64,000 nucleotides of DNA from Micromonospora sp. NBC_01813. GTDB taxonomy: Bacteria; Actinomycetota; Actinomycetes; Mycobacteriales; Micromonosporaceae. A model generated the notes under the pieces. It was given only the letters and a program-made list of their open reading frames with translations. It was not told the DNA's origin and ran no database searches. A program made the position numbers and the translations under genes. The number at the start of each line of letters is the position of its first letter. Position 1 is the stretch's first letter. Below, piece by piece: positions 1-9,610 of the stretch. The stretch lies in contig NZ_CP109067.1 in assembly GCF_035917335.1 (NCBI RefSeq), positions 1,676,501 through 1,740,500 on the forward strand, written 5' to 3'.

Positions 1-687
1 CCCACGATCGCGCAGTCGGCGGCACGACCGGTGCGGATCCTGCTGGCCGACGACCAACCGCTGCTGCGTACCGGCTTCCGGATGGTGCTGGGCGCGGAGG
101 AGGACCTCGACATCGTGGGTGAGGCCGGCGACGGCGCCGAAGCCGTCGATCTTGCCCGGCGGCTGCTGCCGGACGTGGTGCTGATGGACATCCGGATGCC
201 CCGGATGGACGGTGTGGCCGCCACCCGGGCGATCGTCGACGCCCGGCTGCCGGTGCGGGTGCTCATCCTGACCACTTTCGACCTGGACGAGTACGTCGTC
301 GGCGCGCTCCGGGCGGGTGCCAGTGGCTTCCTCGCCAAAGACGTTCCGGCGGAGGACCTGGTCGCCGCGATCCGTACGGTGGCGGTCGGCGAGGCGGTCG
401 TCGCTCCCCGAATCCTGCGCCGGCTGCTGGACAAGTTCGCACTGGCCCTGCCGGACCCCGACGCGACGACGCCGAAGACGTTGGGCGTGCTGACCGAACG
501 GGAACGCGAGGTCCTCCTGCAGATGGCCCGGGGACTGTCCAACGCGGAGATCGCGGCCGCGCTGTCGGTGAGCGAGACCACGATCAAGACCCACGTCGGA
601 CACGTGCTGACCAAACTCGGCCTACGCGACCGGGTCCAAGCAGTGGTGCTCGCCTACGAATCCGGGCTGGTCCGACCCGGCAGCTGA
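1..687 (+). CDS. LuxR/NarL-family response regulator (5' end probably outside window)
   Basis: This is a two-component response regulator. An N-terminal receiver domain carries the acidic pair in ILLADDQ, the phospho-acceptor Asp in [13 protein letters not shown] and the conserved Lys in FLAKD. It is followed by a C-terminal LuxR helix-turn-helix ([21 protein letters not shown], then [15 protein letters not shown]). A GTG at 31 could start a 218-residue protein, but it has no convincing ribosome site and the frame stays open to base 1, so the real start is likely upstream. The partner sensor kinase is not in the window and may lie just upstream. The ABC exporter genes that follow on the same strand are plausible targets, by inference from position only. 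Confidence 0.93.
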   Translation, partial: PTIAQSAARPVRILLADDQPLLRTGFRMVLGAEEDLDIVGEAGDGAEAVDLARRLLPDVVLMDIRMPRMDGVAATRAIVDARLPVRVLILTTFDLDEYVVGALRAGASGFLAKDVPAEDLVAAIRTVAVGEAVVAPRILRRLLDKFALALPDPDATTPKTLGVLTEREREVLLQMARGLSNAEIAAALSVSETTIKTHVGHVLTKLGLRDRVQAVVLAYESGLVRPGS

Positions 688-744
688 GGCGCCGCGCCGT
701 CGGGGTGGTGGTCCGGGTCGGCCGTGCGGCGGATCGCGAGCCAG

Positions 745-760
745 CTGAGATCCTTCTCAG
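745..760. promoter_or_regulatory. Inverted repeat upstream of the first ABC operon
   Basis: CTGAGA-TCCT-TCTCAG is a perfect 6-bp inverted repeat in the 188-bp gap between the response regulator and the first ATPase gene. There is no T-run, so it is more likely an operator than an intrinsic terminator. It is absent from the leader of the second ATPase copy. A binding site for the adjacent regulator is possible but unproven. Confidence 0.3.
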
Positions 761-875
761 GTTGGAGATGCGCTCATGCCCGGACCGGGCAGTAAACCGT
801 TCCCGGGCACGAGGGATCAGGGCACTGCGGAACCTACCGTTGCAGCAGACGACAACGCTGAGAACGGTGGTAGAC

Positions 876-1643
876 GTGACGACGACGGTGACAGGCCAGG
901 CGGCCCGTGCGGTGGACGTGTGGAAGGTGTACGGGTCAGGCGAGGCACAGGTCATCGCCCTGCACGGAGTCAGCCTCGACCTCCAACGCAGCCGCTTCAC
1001 CGCCATCATGGGACCATCCGGCTCCGGTAAATCCACCCTCATGCACTGCCTCGCCGGCCTCGACTCCGTCACCCGCGGCACCATCACCATCGGCGACACC
1101 ACCGTCACCGGCCTCAACGACAACGGCCTGACCAAACTCCGCCGCGACAAGGTCGGCTTCATCTTCCAACAGTTCAACCTCCTGCCCACCCTCACCGCCG
1201 AAGAGAACATCCTGCTCCCCCTGTCCATCGCCGGCCGCAAACCAGACCCCGCCTGGTTCGACACCGTCATCGACACCGTCGGACTCCGCGACCGCCTCCA
1301 CCACCGACCCACCCAACTCTCCGGCGGACAACAACAACGCGTCGCCTGCGCCCGCGCCCTCGTCGCCCGCCCCGACGTCATCTTCGCCGACGAACCCACC
1401 GGCAACCTCGACTCCCGCGCCGGCGCCGACGTCCTCGGCTTCCTCCGCAATTCGGTGCGCGACCACGGCCAGACCATCGTCATGGTCACCCACGACCCCG
1501 TCGCCGCCTCCTACGCCGACCGCGTCGTCTTCCTCGCCGACGGACACATCGTCACCGAACTAGCCGAGCCCACCGCCGAAACGGTTCTCGACCAACTGAA
1601 AAACCTCGACGTCGTGGCGATCGCCGGGCAGGAGCACGCCTGA
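876..1643 (+). CDS. ABC transporter ATP-binding protein (LolD/MacB type), copy 1
   Basis: Cytoplasmic ATPase subunit of a MacB/FtsX-type transporter, about 255 residues. It carries all nucleotide-binding motifs: Walker [11 protein letters not shown]-loop QQFNLLP, signature [15 protein letters not shown], Walker [14 protein letters not shown] and H-loop VTHDP. I chose the GTG at 876 because it aligns exactly with the start of the second copy at 4448; the frame is open further upstream to 705 but without family similarity. The stop overlaps the permease start (TGATG at 1641-1645), so the two are translationally coupled. Codon use is strongly C-ending, unlike the coupled permease. Residues after the shared block differ from copy 2 ([10 protein letters not shown] tail). 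Confidence 0.95.
   Translation: MTTTVTGQAARAVDVWKVYGSGEAQVIALHGVSLDLQRSRFTAIMGPSGSGKSTLMHCLAGLDSVTRGTITIGDTTVTGLNDNGLTKLRRDKVGFIFQQFNLLPTLTAEENILLPLSIAGRKPDPAWFDTVIDTVGLRDRLHHRPTQLSGGQQQRVACARALVARPDVIFADEPTGNLDSRAGADVLGFLRNSVRDHGQTIVMVTHDPVAASYADRVVFLADGHIVTELAEPTAETVLDQLKNLDVVAIAGQEHA
883..1611 (+). repeat. 729-bp near-identical direct repeat, copy 1 (partner 4455-5183)
   Basis: Aligned by eye at a constant offset of 3572, this block matches 4455-5183 with only three mismatches: AAT versus GAC near 1449-1451 (two bases) and AAA versus AAG near 1600 (one base). It covers almost the whole ATPase gene and ends abruptly at both sides. Confidence 0.95.
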
Positions 1644-4189
1644 TGCTGCGCGCGACGATGAAGAGCCTGCTCTCCCGCAAACTCCGGCTGGTGCTCTCCG
1701 GGGTGGCGATCATCCTGGGGGTGCTGTTCGTCTCGAGCGCGACGGTGCTCACCGACAGCCTCAGCAACCGCTTCGAGCAGCTGTTCCAGACCGTCAACGC
1801 AGACGTCGCGGTGCAGGTGCAGGCCACCGAATCCGCCAATGCGCAGGCCGAACCGCCGCTGCTGACCGAGGCCGACCTGGACCGGCTCGGCGCGCTCGAC
1901 GGGGTGGCGTCGGTGACCGGCGACGCCAGTGCGACCGGGGTGATCCCGTTCCGGGCCGACGACGGCAAGGCGGTGCCCAGCCAAGCTCCACAGCTGGGCA
2001 TCGGATTCGGCGGCGACGGTGGCGACGACACGCTGTTGCAGATCGCCGAGGGCCGCGGCCCCGCCGCCGACGACGAGGTCGCGGTGACCCGGCTGACCGC
2101 TGAACAGGCCGGGGTGAGCGTCGGCGACCGGCTGCGGGTCTACGTCTCCAGCGCCTACGAGACGAGCGAGTACGACGTGGTAGGTCTGCTGGAGTACAGC
2201 GGCGGGCGAGCCACCCTCGGCGGTGAGACCCTGGTGGCCTTCACCGTGCCCCAGGCACAGTTGCTGTTCTTCGGCGAGACCGGGGTGTTCGGCACCGCGC
2301 AACTGACCGCCGCGTCGGGCATCGCCGACGAGGAGCTCAAGCGGATCGTCGCCGACGAGCTGCCCACCGGATTCGAGGCGCTCACCGGTGCGGAGATCGC
2401 CGACCAGCAGGCGTCCCAGTTCACCCAGCTGCTGACCTTCGTCAACTGGTTCTTCCTCGGGTTCGCGTTGGTCGCCCTGCTGGTCGGGATGTTCCTGATC
2501 TTCAACACGTTCAACATCCTGGTCGCCCAACGCTCCCGCGAACTGGCGCTGCTACGGGCGCTGGGTGCCAGTTGGGGCCAGGTCACCTCGACGGTGCTCG
2601 TCGAGGCGGTGGTCGTCGGAGTGGTCGCGTCCACCCTCGGCCTCGCCGCCGGCATCGGCGTCGCCGCGGGCCTGCAGTACCTGGCGGTCAGCGCGCTGTC
2701 GCTGCCGGCCGGCGGGCTGATCATCTCACCGATGGCAGTGGCGGCGTCCTACCTGGTCGGCGTCCTGATGACCGTGGTCGCGGCGTTGATCCCGGCGATC
2801 CGCGCCTCGTCGGTACCGCCGATAGCGGCGATGCGTGACGTGGTCCGGCCGGACAAGTCACTCACCGGGCTCACCGTCACCGGCGCGGTGGTCACCGCGA
2901 TCGGCGCGGTCGGGCTGGCCGCCGGGCTCACCGGCGTACCGGGATTGACCGCGATCGCCCTCGGCGGCGGAGTGCTGCTGTCGATCATCGGCGTCGCCTT
3001 GTTGTCACCGGCGCTGACCCGGCCGGTCGCCGGCGCCATCGGACGGCTGGTCAGCTGGGGCACCGCCACCGCCCTCGGTCGGCGCAACACCTTGCGCAAC
3101 CCGCGCCGCACGGCGGTCACCGCCGCCGCGCTGATGATCGGCGTCACCTTGGTCAGCACCATCGCGGTGATCGGCGCGTCGTTGAAGGCCACCACCACCG
3201 ACCTGGTGGACAACGGGCTCGGCGCCGAGATCATCATCCTGACCGGCGGTCAGCAACTGCCGACCGGGCGGGAGGGTTTCGACCCGCAGCGGCTCGACGA
3301 CGTGGCCGAGATCGACGGGGTGACCGGCACGGTCGCATACCACTTCACGATCCTGACCGCCGACGGCCGACCGAACCAGCTGGTTTCCGCCACCGACCTG
3401 GTGCAGGCCGGATCGACGTTCGCGTTCGAAACCGAACAGGGCCGGCTGGATGCCGGCGACGGCGAGGCCGTCGTCGACGTCAACACCGCCGAGACCAACG
3501 GTTGGGCCGTCGGCGACGAGATCAGCATCGACATGCCACGGGGTGGCGAACGGTCGTACGAGATCGTCGGCATCTACCGCACCGCCCTGACCGCAGGACT
3601 GATCCTGCCGACGTCGCAGGTGCAGTACTTCGCCGGCCCGCTGGCATACCAGGGGTTCGTCAGCGTCGCGCCAGATGCCGACGTCGCCGGGATCGTCGCC
3701 GAGACCGAGGCCCTGATGGCCGACTACCCACTGGTGACGGTGGGCGATCGCAGCAGCTTCGTGGAGCAGCAGAACCAGTTGGTCGACACCCTGCTCGGCA
3801 TCTTCTACGTGCTGCTCGCCCTCGCTGTACTCGTGGCGTTCATCGGCATCGTCAACACGCTGGTGCTGAGCATCTACGAACGGACCCGTGAGCTCGGTCT
3901 GCTGCGGGCAGTCGGGATGAGCCGGCGGCAGGTGCGCCGCATGGTGCGCGTCGAGTCCCTGCTGATAGCGGTCTTCGGCTGCCTGCTCGGCGTCGGACTC
4001 GGCGTGGCACTCGGTCTGGCGGCCTCGTACGCGATGAAGAGCCAGGACGTGCTGTCGGTGGTGAGCATCCCGTACGGCCAGTTGCTCGGGTTCGTCGTCG
4101 CTGCCGGGTTGGCCGGTGTGGTGGCCGCCTGGTGGCCGGCCTGGCGGGCATCGCGGTTGAACGTGCTGCAGGCGATCGCCTACGAGTAA
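1643..4189 (+). CDS. FtsX/MacB-type ABC transporter permease, copy 1
   Basis: Membrane permease of 848 residues forming a transporter with the preceding ATPase. An N-terminal membrane helix (about 15-35) is followed by a MacB-type extracytoplasmic domain. An FtsX domain with three helices lies near 270-400 (motif NTFNILVAQRSRELALLRALGAS), then a second extracytoplasmic domain, and a second FtsX domain near 715-845 (VNTLVLSIYERTRELGLLRAVGMS). This duplicated layout is typical of Gram-positive FtsX-like exporters that move lipids, peptides or antimicrobials; the substrate cannot be read from sequence. Its ATG overlaps the ATPase stop. It is much more diverged from its paralogue at 5209 than the ATPases are from each other. 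Confidence 0.93.
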   Translation: MLRATMKSLLSRKLRLVLSGVAIILGVLFVSSATVLTDSLSNRFEQLFQTVNADVAVQVQATESANAQAEPPLLTEADLDRLGALDGVASVTGDASATGVIPFRADDGKAVPSQAPQLGIGFGGDGGDDTLLQIAEGRGPAADDEVAVTRLTAEQAGVSVGDRLRVYVSSAYETSEYDVVGLLEYSGGRATLGGETLVAFTVPQAQLLFFGETGVFGTAQLTAASGIADEELKRIVADELPTGFEALTGAEIADQQASQFTQLLTFVNWFFLGFALVALLVGMFLIFNTFNILVAQRSRELALLRALGASWGQVTSTVLVEAVVVGVVASTLGLAAGIGVAAGLQYLAVSALSLPAGGLIISPMAVAASYLVGVLMTVVAALIPAIRASSVPPIAAMRDVVRPDKSLTGLTVTGAVVTAIGAVGLAAGLTGVPGLTAIALGGGVLLSIIGVALLSPALTRPVAGAIGRLVSWGTATALGRRNTLRNPRRTAVTAAALMIGVTLVSTIAVIGASLKATTTDLVDNGLGAEIIILTGGQQLPTGREGFDPQRLDDVAEIDGVTGTVAYHFTILTADGRPNQLVSATDLVQAGSTFAFETEQGRLDAGDGEAVVDVNTAETNGWAVGDEISIDMPRGGERSYEIVGIYRTALTAGLILPTSQVQYFAGPLAYQGFVSVAPDADVAGIVAETEALMADYPLVTVGDRSSFVEQQNQLVDTLLGIFYVLLALAVLVAFIGIVNTLVLSIYERTRELGLLRAVGMSRRQVRRMVRVESLLIAVFGCLLGVGLGVALGLAASYAMKSQDVLSVVSIPYGQLLGFVVAAGLAGVVAAWWPAWRASRLNVLQAIAYE

Positions 4190-4219
4190 AGCGGGATCGG
4201 ACGCAGCAGGCGTACGGGG

Positions 4220-4260
4220 GGTAGGGGGTGACCGGTTACGGTCACCCCCTACCGCGTTTT
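4220..4260 (+). terminator. Strong intrinsic terminator after the first ABC pair
   Basis: A perfect 15-bp stem (4220-4234 with 4239-4253) closes a GTTA tetraloop and is followed by GCGTTTT. It lies 30 bases after the permease stop and separates the two exporter operons. The rest of 4190-4447 shows no gene. Confidence 0.85.
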
Positions 4261-4447
4261 CCCGGATACAGCGGGCAGACCAGCACGAATCGCCGTAGGG
4301 TCAGGGACAACCCTGACCCGGTATCCGGAGCCACCCGCAGCGAAAGATCCGCGCCCGTCTCCTGCTGACGACGGATTCAGCCGCGGCCACCGCCACCCAC
4401 CATGGACGCAGCGGCCACGACGGCCGCTTCGACTCGTAGGAGGAGCT

Positions 4448-5209
4448 GTGACCGCGACGGTGACAGGCCAGGCGGCCCGTGCGGTGGACGTGTGGAAGGT
4501 GTACGGGTCAGGCGAGGCACAGGTCATCGCCCTGCACGGAGTCAGCCTCGACCTCCAACGCAGCCGCTTCACCGCCATCATGGGACCATCCGGCTCCGGT
4601 AAATCCACCCTCATGCACTGCCTCGCCGGCCTCGACTCCGTCACCCGCGGCACCATCACCATCGGCGACACCACCGTCACCGGCCTCAACGACAACGGCC
4701 TGACCAAACTCCGCCGCGACAAGGTCGGCTTCATCTTCCAACAGTTCAACCTCCTGCCCACCCTCACCGCCGAAGAGAACATCCTGCTCCCCCTGTCCAT
4801 CGCCGGCCGCAAACCAGACCCCGCCTGGTTCGACACCGTCATCGACACCGTCGGACTCCGCGACCGCCTCCACCACCGACCCACCCAACTCTCCGGCGGA
4901 CAACAACAACGCGTCGCCTGCGCCCGCGCCCTCGTCGCCCGCCCCGACGTCATCTTCGCCGACGAACCCACCGGCAACCTCGACTCCCGCGCCGGCGCCG
5001 ACGTCCTCGGCTTCCTCCGCGACTCGGTGCGCGACCACGGCCAGACCATCGTCATGGTCACCCACGACCCCGTCGCCGCCTCCTACGCCGACCGCGTCGT
5101 CTTCCTCGCCGACGGACACATCGTCACCGAACTAGCCGAGCCCACCGCCGAAACGGTTCTCGACCAACTGAAGAACCTCGACGCCCACACCGCCGAGACG
5201 GTGGCCTGA
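4448..5209 (+). CDS. ABC transporter ATP-binding protein (LolD/MacB type), copy 2
   Basis: ATPase subunit of 253 residues, nearly identical to the protein at 876 across the nucleotide-binding domain, with the same Walker A, Q-loop, signature, Walker B and H-loop. The start is a GTG with an excellent site (TAGGAGGAGCTGTG). The stop overlaps the permease ATG at 5209 (TGATG). Only the first few codons and the last few residues (AHTAETVA) differ from copy 1, apart from one Asn/Asp change. Having its own leader downstream of a strong terminator suggests an independent transcript. Because the two ATPases are effectively the same protein, each may be able to drive either permease. Confidence 0.95.
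   Translation: MTATVTGQAARAVDVWKVYGSGEAQVIALHGVSLDLQRSRFTAIMGPSGSGKSTLMHCLAGLDSVTRGTITIGDTTVTGLNDNGLTKLRRDKVGFIFQQFNLLPTLTAEENILLPLSIAGRKPDPAWFDTVIDTVGLRDRLHHRPTQLSGGQQQRVACARALVARPDVIFADEPTGNLDSRAGADVLGFLRDSVRDHGQTIVMVTHDPVAASYADRVVFLADGHIVTELAEPTAETVLDQLKNLDAHTAETVA
4455..5183 (+). repeat. 729-bp near-identical direct repeat, copy 2 (partner 883-1611)
   Basis: Second copy of the ATPase block described at 883-1611, with three mismatches in 729 bp. The flanking DNA and the downstream permease genes are far less similar, which marks sharp edges. Confidence 0.95.
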
Positions 5210-7758
5210 TGCTGCGGGCAACCTTGAAGAGTCTGTTGGCCCGCAAACTCCGGCTGGTGCTCTCCGGCATGGCGGTCGTGCTCGGCGTCATGTTCGTCTC
5301 CGGCGCCCTGGTACTCACCGACACGCTCGGACGCACCTTCGACGCCGTCTTCAGTGACGCGTACGCCACCACCGACGTCGCCGTCAGCGCCGCCCCGAAC
5401 ATCGAAGTCGCCGAGTTCGATGGCGAACAGGTCGCGGCACCGCTGCCCGCGCCACTGGTGCGGCAGGTCGCCGCGATCCCCGGCGTCGCCGAGGCCGTCG
5501 GAGTGATCAGCGCCGACGGCGCCCGGGTCGTCGGCACCGACGGCAAGGCGCTCACCTCGTTCGGCCCGCCGCAACTCGGCGGCAACTGGGTCGGCGAAGA
5601 CGACCTCGTACAGCTGCGGTCGGGCCGCGGCCCGACGGCCGACGACGAGATCGCGGTCAACGCCGCCGTCGCACAAGCCGCCGGAGTGAGCGTCGGCGAC
5701 CGCGTCGGCGTCCTCACCCGGGAACCGCAGCGGGAATTCACCCTGGTGGGCGTCTTCGGATACAGCGGTGGACGGGACAGCATCGGCGGCGTGCAGGAGG
5801 TCGCCTTCACCGACGACGCGGCGGCCCGCTACCTGCTCGGCCAGCCGGACGCGTACACGAACATCGTCGTCCGCGCGGACGACGCGGTCACCGCCGAGTC
5901 GCTACGCGACGACATCGCCGCCGCCCTCGGCACCGGCTACCAGGTCAAGACCGGCGCCGAACTCGCCGAAGCGGCATCCGCCGGTCTCAAACAGGGCCTC
6001 GCCTTCTTCAACAACATCCTGCTCGGCTTCGCCGGCGTCGCCCTGTTCGTCGGCACCTTCCTGATCCTCAACACCTTCTCCATCATCGTCGCGCAACGCA
6101 CCCGTGAACTCGCGCTGATCCGCGCGATCGGCGGCAGCCGCCAACAGATGGTCACCACTGTCATGATCGAGGCAGTCGTCATCGGGCTGGTCGCCTCGGT
6201 GCTCGGCCTGGCCGCCGGAGTCGGGGTCGGGACCGGACTCGCGTACCTGTTCGGACAGTTCGGCGGCGGACTTCAACTCGCCGGCATCGGCCTGCCCGTC
6301 AACGCGGTTGTCGCCGCCTTCACCGTCGGAACGCTGGTCACCGTCATCGCCGCGGTGCTACCCGCGCTACGGGCGTCCCGGATCGCGCCCATCGCCGCGA
6401 TGCAGGAGGCCGCCACCCCGGACCGGCCGCTGACCCGGCTCACCGTCGCGGGTTCGGCGGTGAGCACCGTCGGCGCCGCGCTCCTGGCGGTCGGGCTCAG
6501 CGGCAACGCTGGCGGCAACACGCTGTGGACCATCCTCGCCGGCGTACTCGTCGCGTTCGTCGGCGTCGCGCTGCTCACCCCGCTGATCAGCAAGCCGGCG
6601 GTCGCCACGATCGGCCGGATCTTCTCCTGGTCGGTACCAGGCAGGCTGGGCCGGCTCAACTCGGGCCGTAATCCGCGCCGCACCGCCATCACCGCCGCCG
6701 CGTTGATGGTCGGCATCGCGCTGGTCACCGGTGTGACGGTCATCCTCGATTCCGCCAAGCAGAGCATCACCCAGCTGGCGCAGGACACCATCGCGGCGGA
6801 TCTGGTGATCGCCGGCACGCAGACCGGGCCGCGAATGCCGACCTTCGATCCGGCGGTGCTCGACGCCACGGCGGACCTCGACGGGGTGCGGCTGGTCGCC
6901 GGCGTCTACGGTGACCAGGCACTGATCGACGGCGAACGGCAGTGGGTCACGGCCACCAGCAACATCGCCGCCCTCAGCGAGGTCTACCAGGCCCGTCCCG
7001 TCGCAGGCAGGATCGACGTCCAACCCGACGACGGACTTCTGGTCGACTCGGCCACCGCCACCGAACTCGGACTCGCCGTCGGCGACCGGGTCGAGGTCCA
7101 GTACACCCGAGGCGATCCGGTCGACTACACCCTCACCGGGATCTACGCCGAGTCGGACCTGTTCGGGGGATTCGTCGTGCCAGGCGTCGCGACCGACGAC
7201 TTCGCCATCCCGCAGCCGTCCCAGGCCTACATCCAGCTGACGCCGGACGCGGCCAAGGACCGGGTGCTCGAGCGGGTCGGGGCGCTGCTCGCCGACTCCC
7301 CCGAGGTCGCCGTCGCCGACCGTGCCGCCTTCATCGACCAGCAGACCAGCCAGTTCGACACCCTGCTGACCATGATCCAGATCCTGCTGGCCCTGGCCAT
7401 CCTGATCGCGGTACTCGGCATCGTGAACACCCTCGCACTGTCGGTACTGGAGCGGACCCGCGAACTGGGCCTGCTGCGGGCGATCGGGCTGAGCCGGGCG
7501 CAGACGATGCGGATGGTCACCGTAGAAGCGGTGGTGATCTCGGTGTTCGGGGCGCTGCTCGGAGTCGTCGTCGGAACCGGACTCGGCGCAGCCGTGGTAC
7601 GGGCACTGCGTGACCAGGGCATCACCGAACTGTTCCTACCCTGGGGGCAGATGGCGCTCCTGCTCGGCCTCGCCGCCCTGGTCGGCGTCGTCGCAGCGGT
7701 GTTGCCCTCGATCCGCGCCGCCCGGCTCAACGTACTCGCCGCGATCGCCCACGAGTAG
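5209..7758 (+). CDS. FtsX/MacB-type ABC transporter permease, copy 2
   Basis: Permease of 849 residues with the same layout as the protein at 1643: an N-terminal helix, an extracytoplasmic domain, an FtsX domain near 270-400 (NTFSIIVAQRTRELALIRAIG), a second extracytoplasmic domain and a C-terminal FtsX domain (VNTLALSVLERTRELGLLRAIGLS). The first ~30 residues are close to copy 1 (RKLRLVLSG), but the extracytoplasmic regions have diverged strongly, suggesting a different cargo. Its start overlaps the ATPase stop by one base. The operon ends at the hairpin at 7767-7810. Confidence 0.93.
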   Translation: MLRATLKSLLARKLRLVLSGMAVVLGVMFVSGALVLTDTLGRTFDAVFSDAYATTDVAVSAAPNIEVAEFDGEQVAAPLPAPLVRQVAAIPGVAEAVGVISADGARVVGTDGKALTSFGPPQLGGNWVGEDDLVQLRSGRGPTADDEIAVNAAVAQAAGVSVGDRVGVLTREPQREFTLVGVFGYSGGRDSIGGVQEVAFTDDAAARYLLGQPDAYTNIVVRADDAVTAESLRDDIAAALGTGYQVKTGAELAEAASAGLKQGLAFFNNILLGFAGVALFVGTFLILNTFSIIVAQRTRELALIRAIGGSRQQMVTTVMIEAVVIGLVASVLGLAAGVGVGTGLAYLFGQFGGGLQLAGIGLPVNAVVAAFTVGTLVTVIAAVLPALRASRIAPIAAMQEAATPDRPLTRLTVAGSAVSTVGAALLAVGLSGNAGGNTLWTILAGVLVAFVGVALLTPLISKPAVATIGRIFSWSVPGRLGRLNSGRNPRRTAITAAALMVGIALVTGVTVILDSAKQSITQLAQDTIAADLVIAGTQTGPRMPTFDPAVLDATADLDGVRLVAGVYGDQALIDGERQWVTATSNIAALSEVYQARPVAGRIDVQPDDGLLVDSATATELGLAVGDRVEVQYTRGDPVDYTLTGIYAESDLFGGFVVPGVATDDFAIPQPSQAYIQLTPDAAKDRVLERVGALLADSPEVAVADRAAFIDQQTSQFDTLLTMIQILLALAILIAVLGIVNTLALSVLERTRELGLLRAIGLSRAQTMRMVTVEAVVISVFGALLGVVVGTGLGAAVVRALRDQGITELFLPWGQMALLLGLAALVGVVAAVLPSIRAARLNVLAAIAHE

Positions 7759-7766
7759 CCGCTGGT

Positions 7767-7810
7767 TCCCGTGCGGTGTGGGCTCCCGTGGGACCCCACA
7801 CCGCACGGGA
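7767..7810. terminator. Bidirectional hairpin between convergent genes
   Basis: A perfect 16-bp stem (7767-7782 with 7795-7810) has a 12-base loop. It lies 8 bases after the permease stop and immediately before the stop of the minus-strand HAD gene, so it can end transcription from both sides. There is no T-run on the plus strand. Confidence 0.7.
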
Positions 7811-8503
7811 TCAGTTCGCGGTCACCGGATGCCCGGCACGATCCGCCGGCACCAGCGCGGCCAGATCCTCGACCGACAGCCCGGCCAGCGTCGTCCGCAG
7901 CGCGACACCCGCCGGCACGGTGAGCATCACCTCGGCCGGCACCGCCAGCACCGCCACACCGGCGGCGTGGGCGCTGGCCACGCCCGCCGGCGAGTCCTCG
8001 ACCGCGACACACTGCCCGGCTGGCACACCAAGGGCGGCCACTGCGGCCAGATAGGGTGCCGGGTCCGGCTTCGTCGCCGGCACCTCGTCCCCGCAGACAA
8101 CCACGTCGAAGTGATGCCGGCCCAACGTCCGCAGCGCCACCTCCACCAACCCACGTTCGGTGGAGGTGACCAGGGCGGTGGGCACCCCCGCGTCCCGGAC
8201 CGCCCGCAGCAGACCGGCGGCGCCGGGACGCCACTCGATGCCGACGGCGAACAGCTCGGCCACTCGGCGCGTCAGCCACTCGGCGCCGCCGCGTGCGTCG
8301 CGCCATGGCTGGCCGAGGTCGTCGTGCAACAGACGCATGCTGGTGGTCAGGTCGGAACCGACCATGGCGAGCCGGGCCGAGTCGGACAGTCGCCCGCCGT
8401 AGTGGGCCGCGAGTTCGTTCAGGGCCACGTCCCACAACTTCTCACTGTCGATCAACGTGCCATCCATGTCGAACAGCACGGCCGCAGGAACCCGGATGCT
8501 CAA
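7811..8503 (-). CDS. HAD-superfamily hydrolase (phosphoglucomutase/phosphatase-like)
   Basis: Cytoplasmic haloacid-dehalogenase-fold hydrolase, about 230 residues. Motif I is FDMDGTLIDS (nucleophile Asp12 and Asp14 from the chosen start). Motif II is the Thr/Ser in ALVTSTERG, motif III is the Lys in ATKPDP and motif IV is VAVEDSPAG. A helical cap follows motif I, as in the beta-phosphoglucomutase/CbbY group. I chose the TTG at 8503 because GGAGG lies five bases upstream; the frame is open to an upstream start at 8572 with no family similarity there. It converges on the second exporter operon. The exact substrate is unknown. Confidence 0.88.
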   Translation of the reverse strand: MSIRVPAAVLFDMDGTLIDSEKLWDVALNELAAHYGGRLSDSARLAMVGSDLTTSMRLLHDDLGQPWRDARGGAEWLTRRVAELFAVGIEWRPGAAGLLRAVRDAGVPTALVTSTERGLVEVALRTLGRHHFDVVVCGDEVPATKPDPAPYLAAVAALGVPAGQCVAVEDSPAGVASAHAAGVAVLAVPAEVMLTVPAGVALRTTLAGLSVEDLAALVPADRAGHPVTAN

Positions 8504-8582
8504 CTGAACCTCCCTGGTCAGACGCCGGCTCTTGCGTACCGATCCTGCCTGATCCGTCTGCCGGCCGACCACCCGCCAGCGG

Positions 8583-9344
8583 TCACGTCAGATCGCAACC
8601 AGCCAGTGACCCGTCGTAGCCTTTGAAGAACGCCGCGATCCGCTGCTCGGCGGTGCCGTGCGAGCCCTCCTCGAACCATGGCTGGTCCGGGTCGTCCGCG
8701 ACCGCTTCCAACCCCAGTTGGAACTCGTCCAGATCCCCGTCGTCGAGCCGCAACGTACCCTCACGCACCGAGTCGCCGAGGTACGCACCAGCCAGACAGT
8801 CCGCCGCGAGCTCACGTTCGATGCTGAACGCGTACTCAAGTTCCAGCCGAACCTGGATGCCATGCGCGTACTCGTGCCCGATCAGGTAGAACAGGAAAGA
8901 GTCGCCGACTGCCTGGAACACGGCGTACGCCCAGTTCGCGTCGTAGGCGATGAACTCGGTGCTGCCGGCCAGGCAGTAGACCGCGTTGTTACGCGGAATC
9001 AGCTGGTCACCGCAGCTCAACTCGCCGTCCCGGTAGTAGGCGACCGCCTGCCCGATGGGCCGAAACGAGGTACCGGTCCCGGCGAACCGCTGTTCCCAGT
9101 ACCGGTCGGCGAGGGTCTCGGCACCGGCGATGTCCTGCTCGAACTCCTCCACCGTGTCCGTACCTTCCAGCAGTTCCTCGCCGTCGGGACCGGTGGCCGC
9201 ACCGTCGGGCACGGCCGGCTGGTTCTGCTCCCCTGGCTGCCCCTCGGGCAGCGGGGAGACCGCGCAGGCGGCTGCCGCGACGAGGGCCGCGCACAGCGCC
9301 ACGAGCCGGGTCCGGCTCCAGACTCGCTCGCCGGGCTGATCCAT
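8583..9344 (-). CDS. Secreted lipoprotein, putative neutral zinc metallopeptidase
   Basis: Protein of 253 residues with an N-terminal hydrophobic signal and a lipobox-like AAAC (Cys27), so probably a membrane-anchored lipoprotein. A Pro/Gly/Glu-rich spacer (30-65) precedes the catalytic region. GHEYAHG gives an HExxH zinc site (His157, Glu158, His161), and ERELAADCLAGAYLG supplies the downstream acidic ligand region typical of the putative neutral zinc metallopeptidase (YpfJ-like) family. The ATG at 9344 has a clear AGGAGG site. No physiological substrate is known for this family. It is divergent from the PAC2 gene, with a 266-bp gap between them. Confidence 0.88.
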   Translation of the reverse strand: MDQPGERVWSRTRLVALCAALVAAAACAVSPLPEGQPGEQNQPAVPDGAATGPDGEELLEGTDTVEEFEQDIAGAETLADRYWEQRFAGTGTSFRPIGQAVAYYRDGELSCGDQLIPRNNAVYCLAGSTEFIAYDANWAYAVFQAVGDSFLFYLIGHEYAHGIQVRLELEYAFSIERELAADCLAGAYLGDSVREGTLRLDDGDLDEFQLGLEAVADDPDQPWFEEGSHGTAEQRIAAFFKGYDGSLAGCDLT

Positions 9345-9610
9345 TCTCCGGTCCTCCTCACGCCACGGTCGGGCAGCGACACGGATGCGCGGCCCGCCTG
9401 TGGTCCATGCTCCCCCAGTTGCACAACACGTACCAAGACGGCCGGTGGATCATCCGCGTGGCGGCTGTGCCGGCGCGGCCATCCGGCCGAGTCAGCGGCC
9501 GGCACGTAGGCTGACGGGGTGAGGCACGACAAGTATCCCGCCAGCAAGTGTCGCCAACCCTTCCAGCCAGCCGGGGATGCCCTACGGCGGCCGCTCGTCG
9601 AGGAGGCGTG

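Noticed and set aside
1511-2530. Minus-strand frame of 339 codons inside permease 1
   Set aside because: Gly/Gln/Asp-rich antisense frame without motifs; the plus-strand permease is unambiguous.
883-5183. Direct repeats considered as insertion-sequence or composite-transposon ends
   Set aside because: The repeated block is an ABC ATPase gene; there is no transposase, terminal inverted repeat or target duplication.
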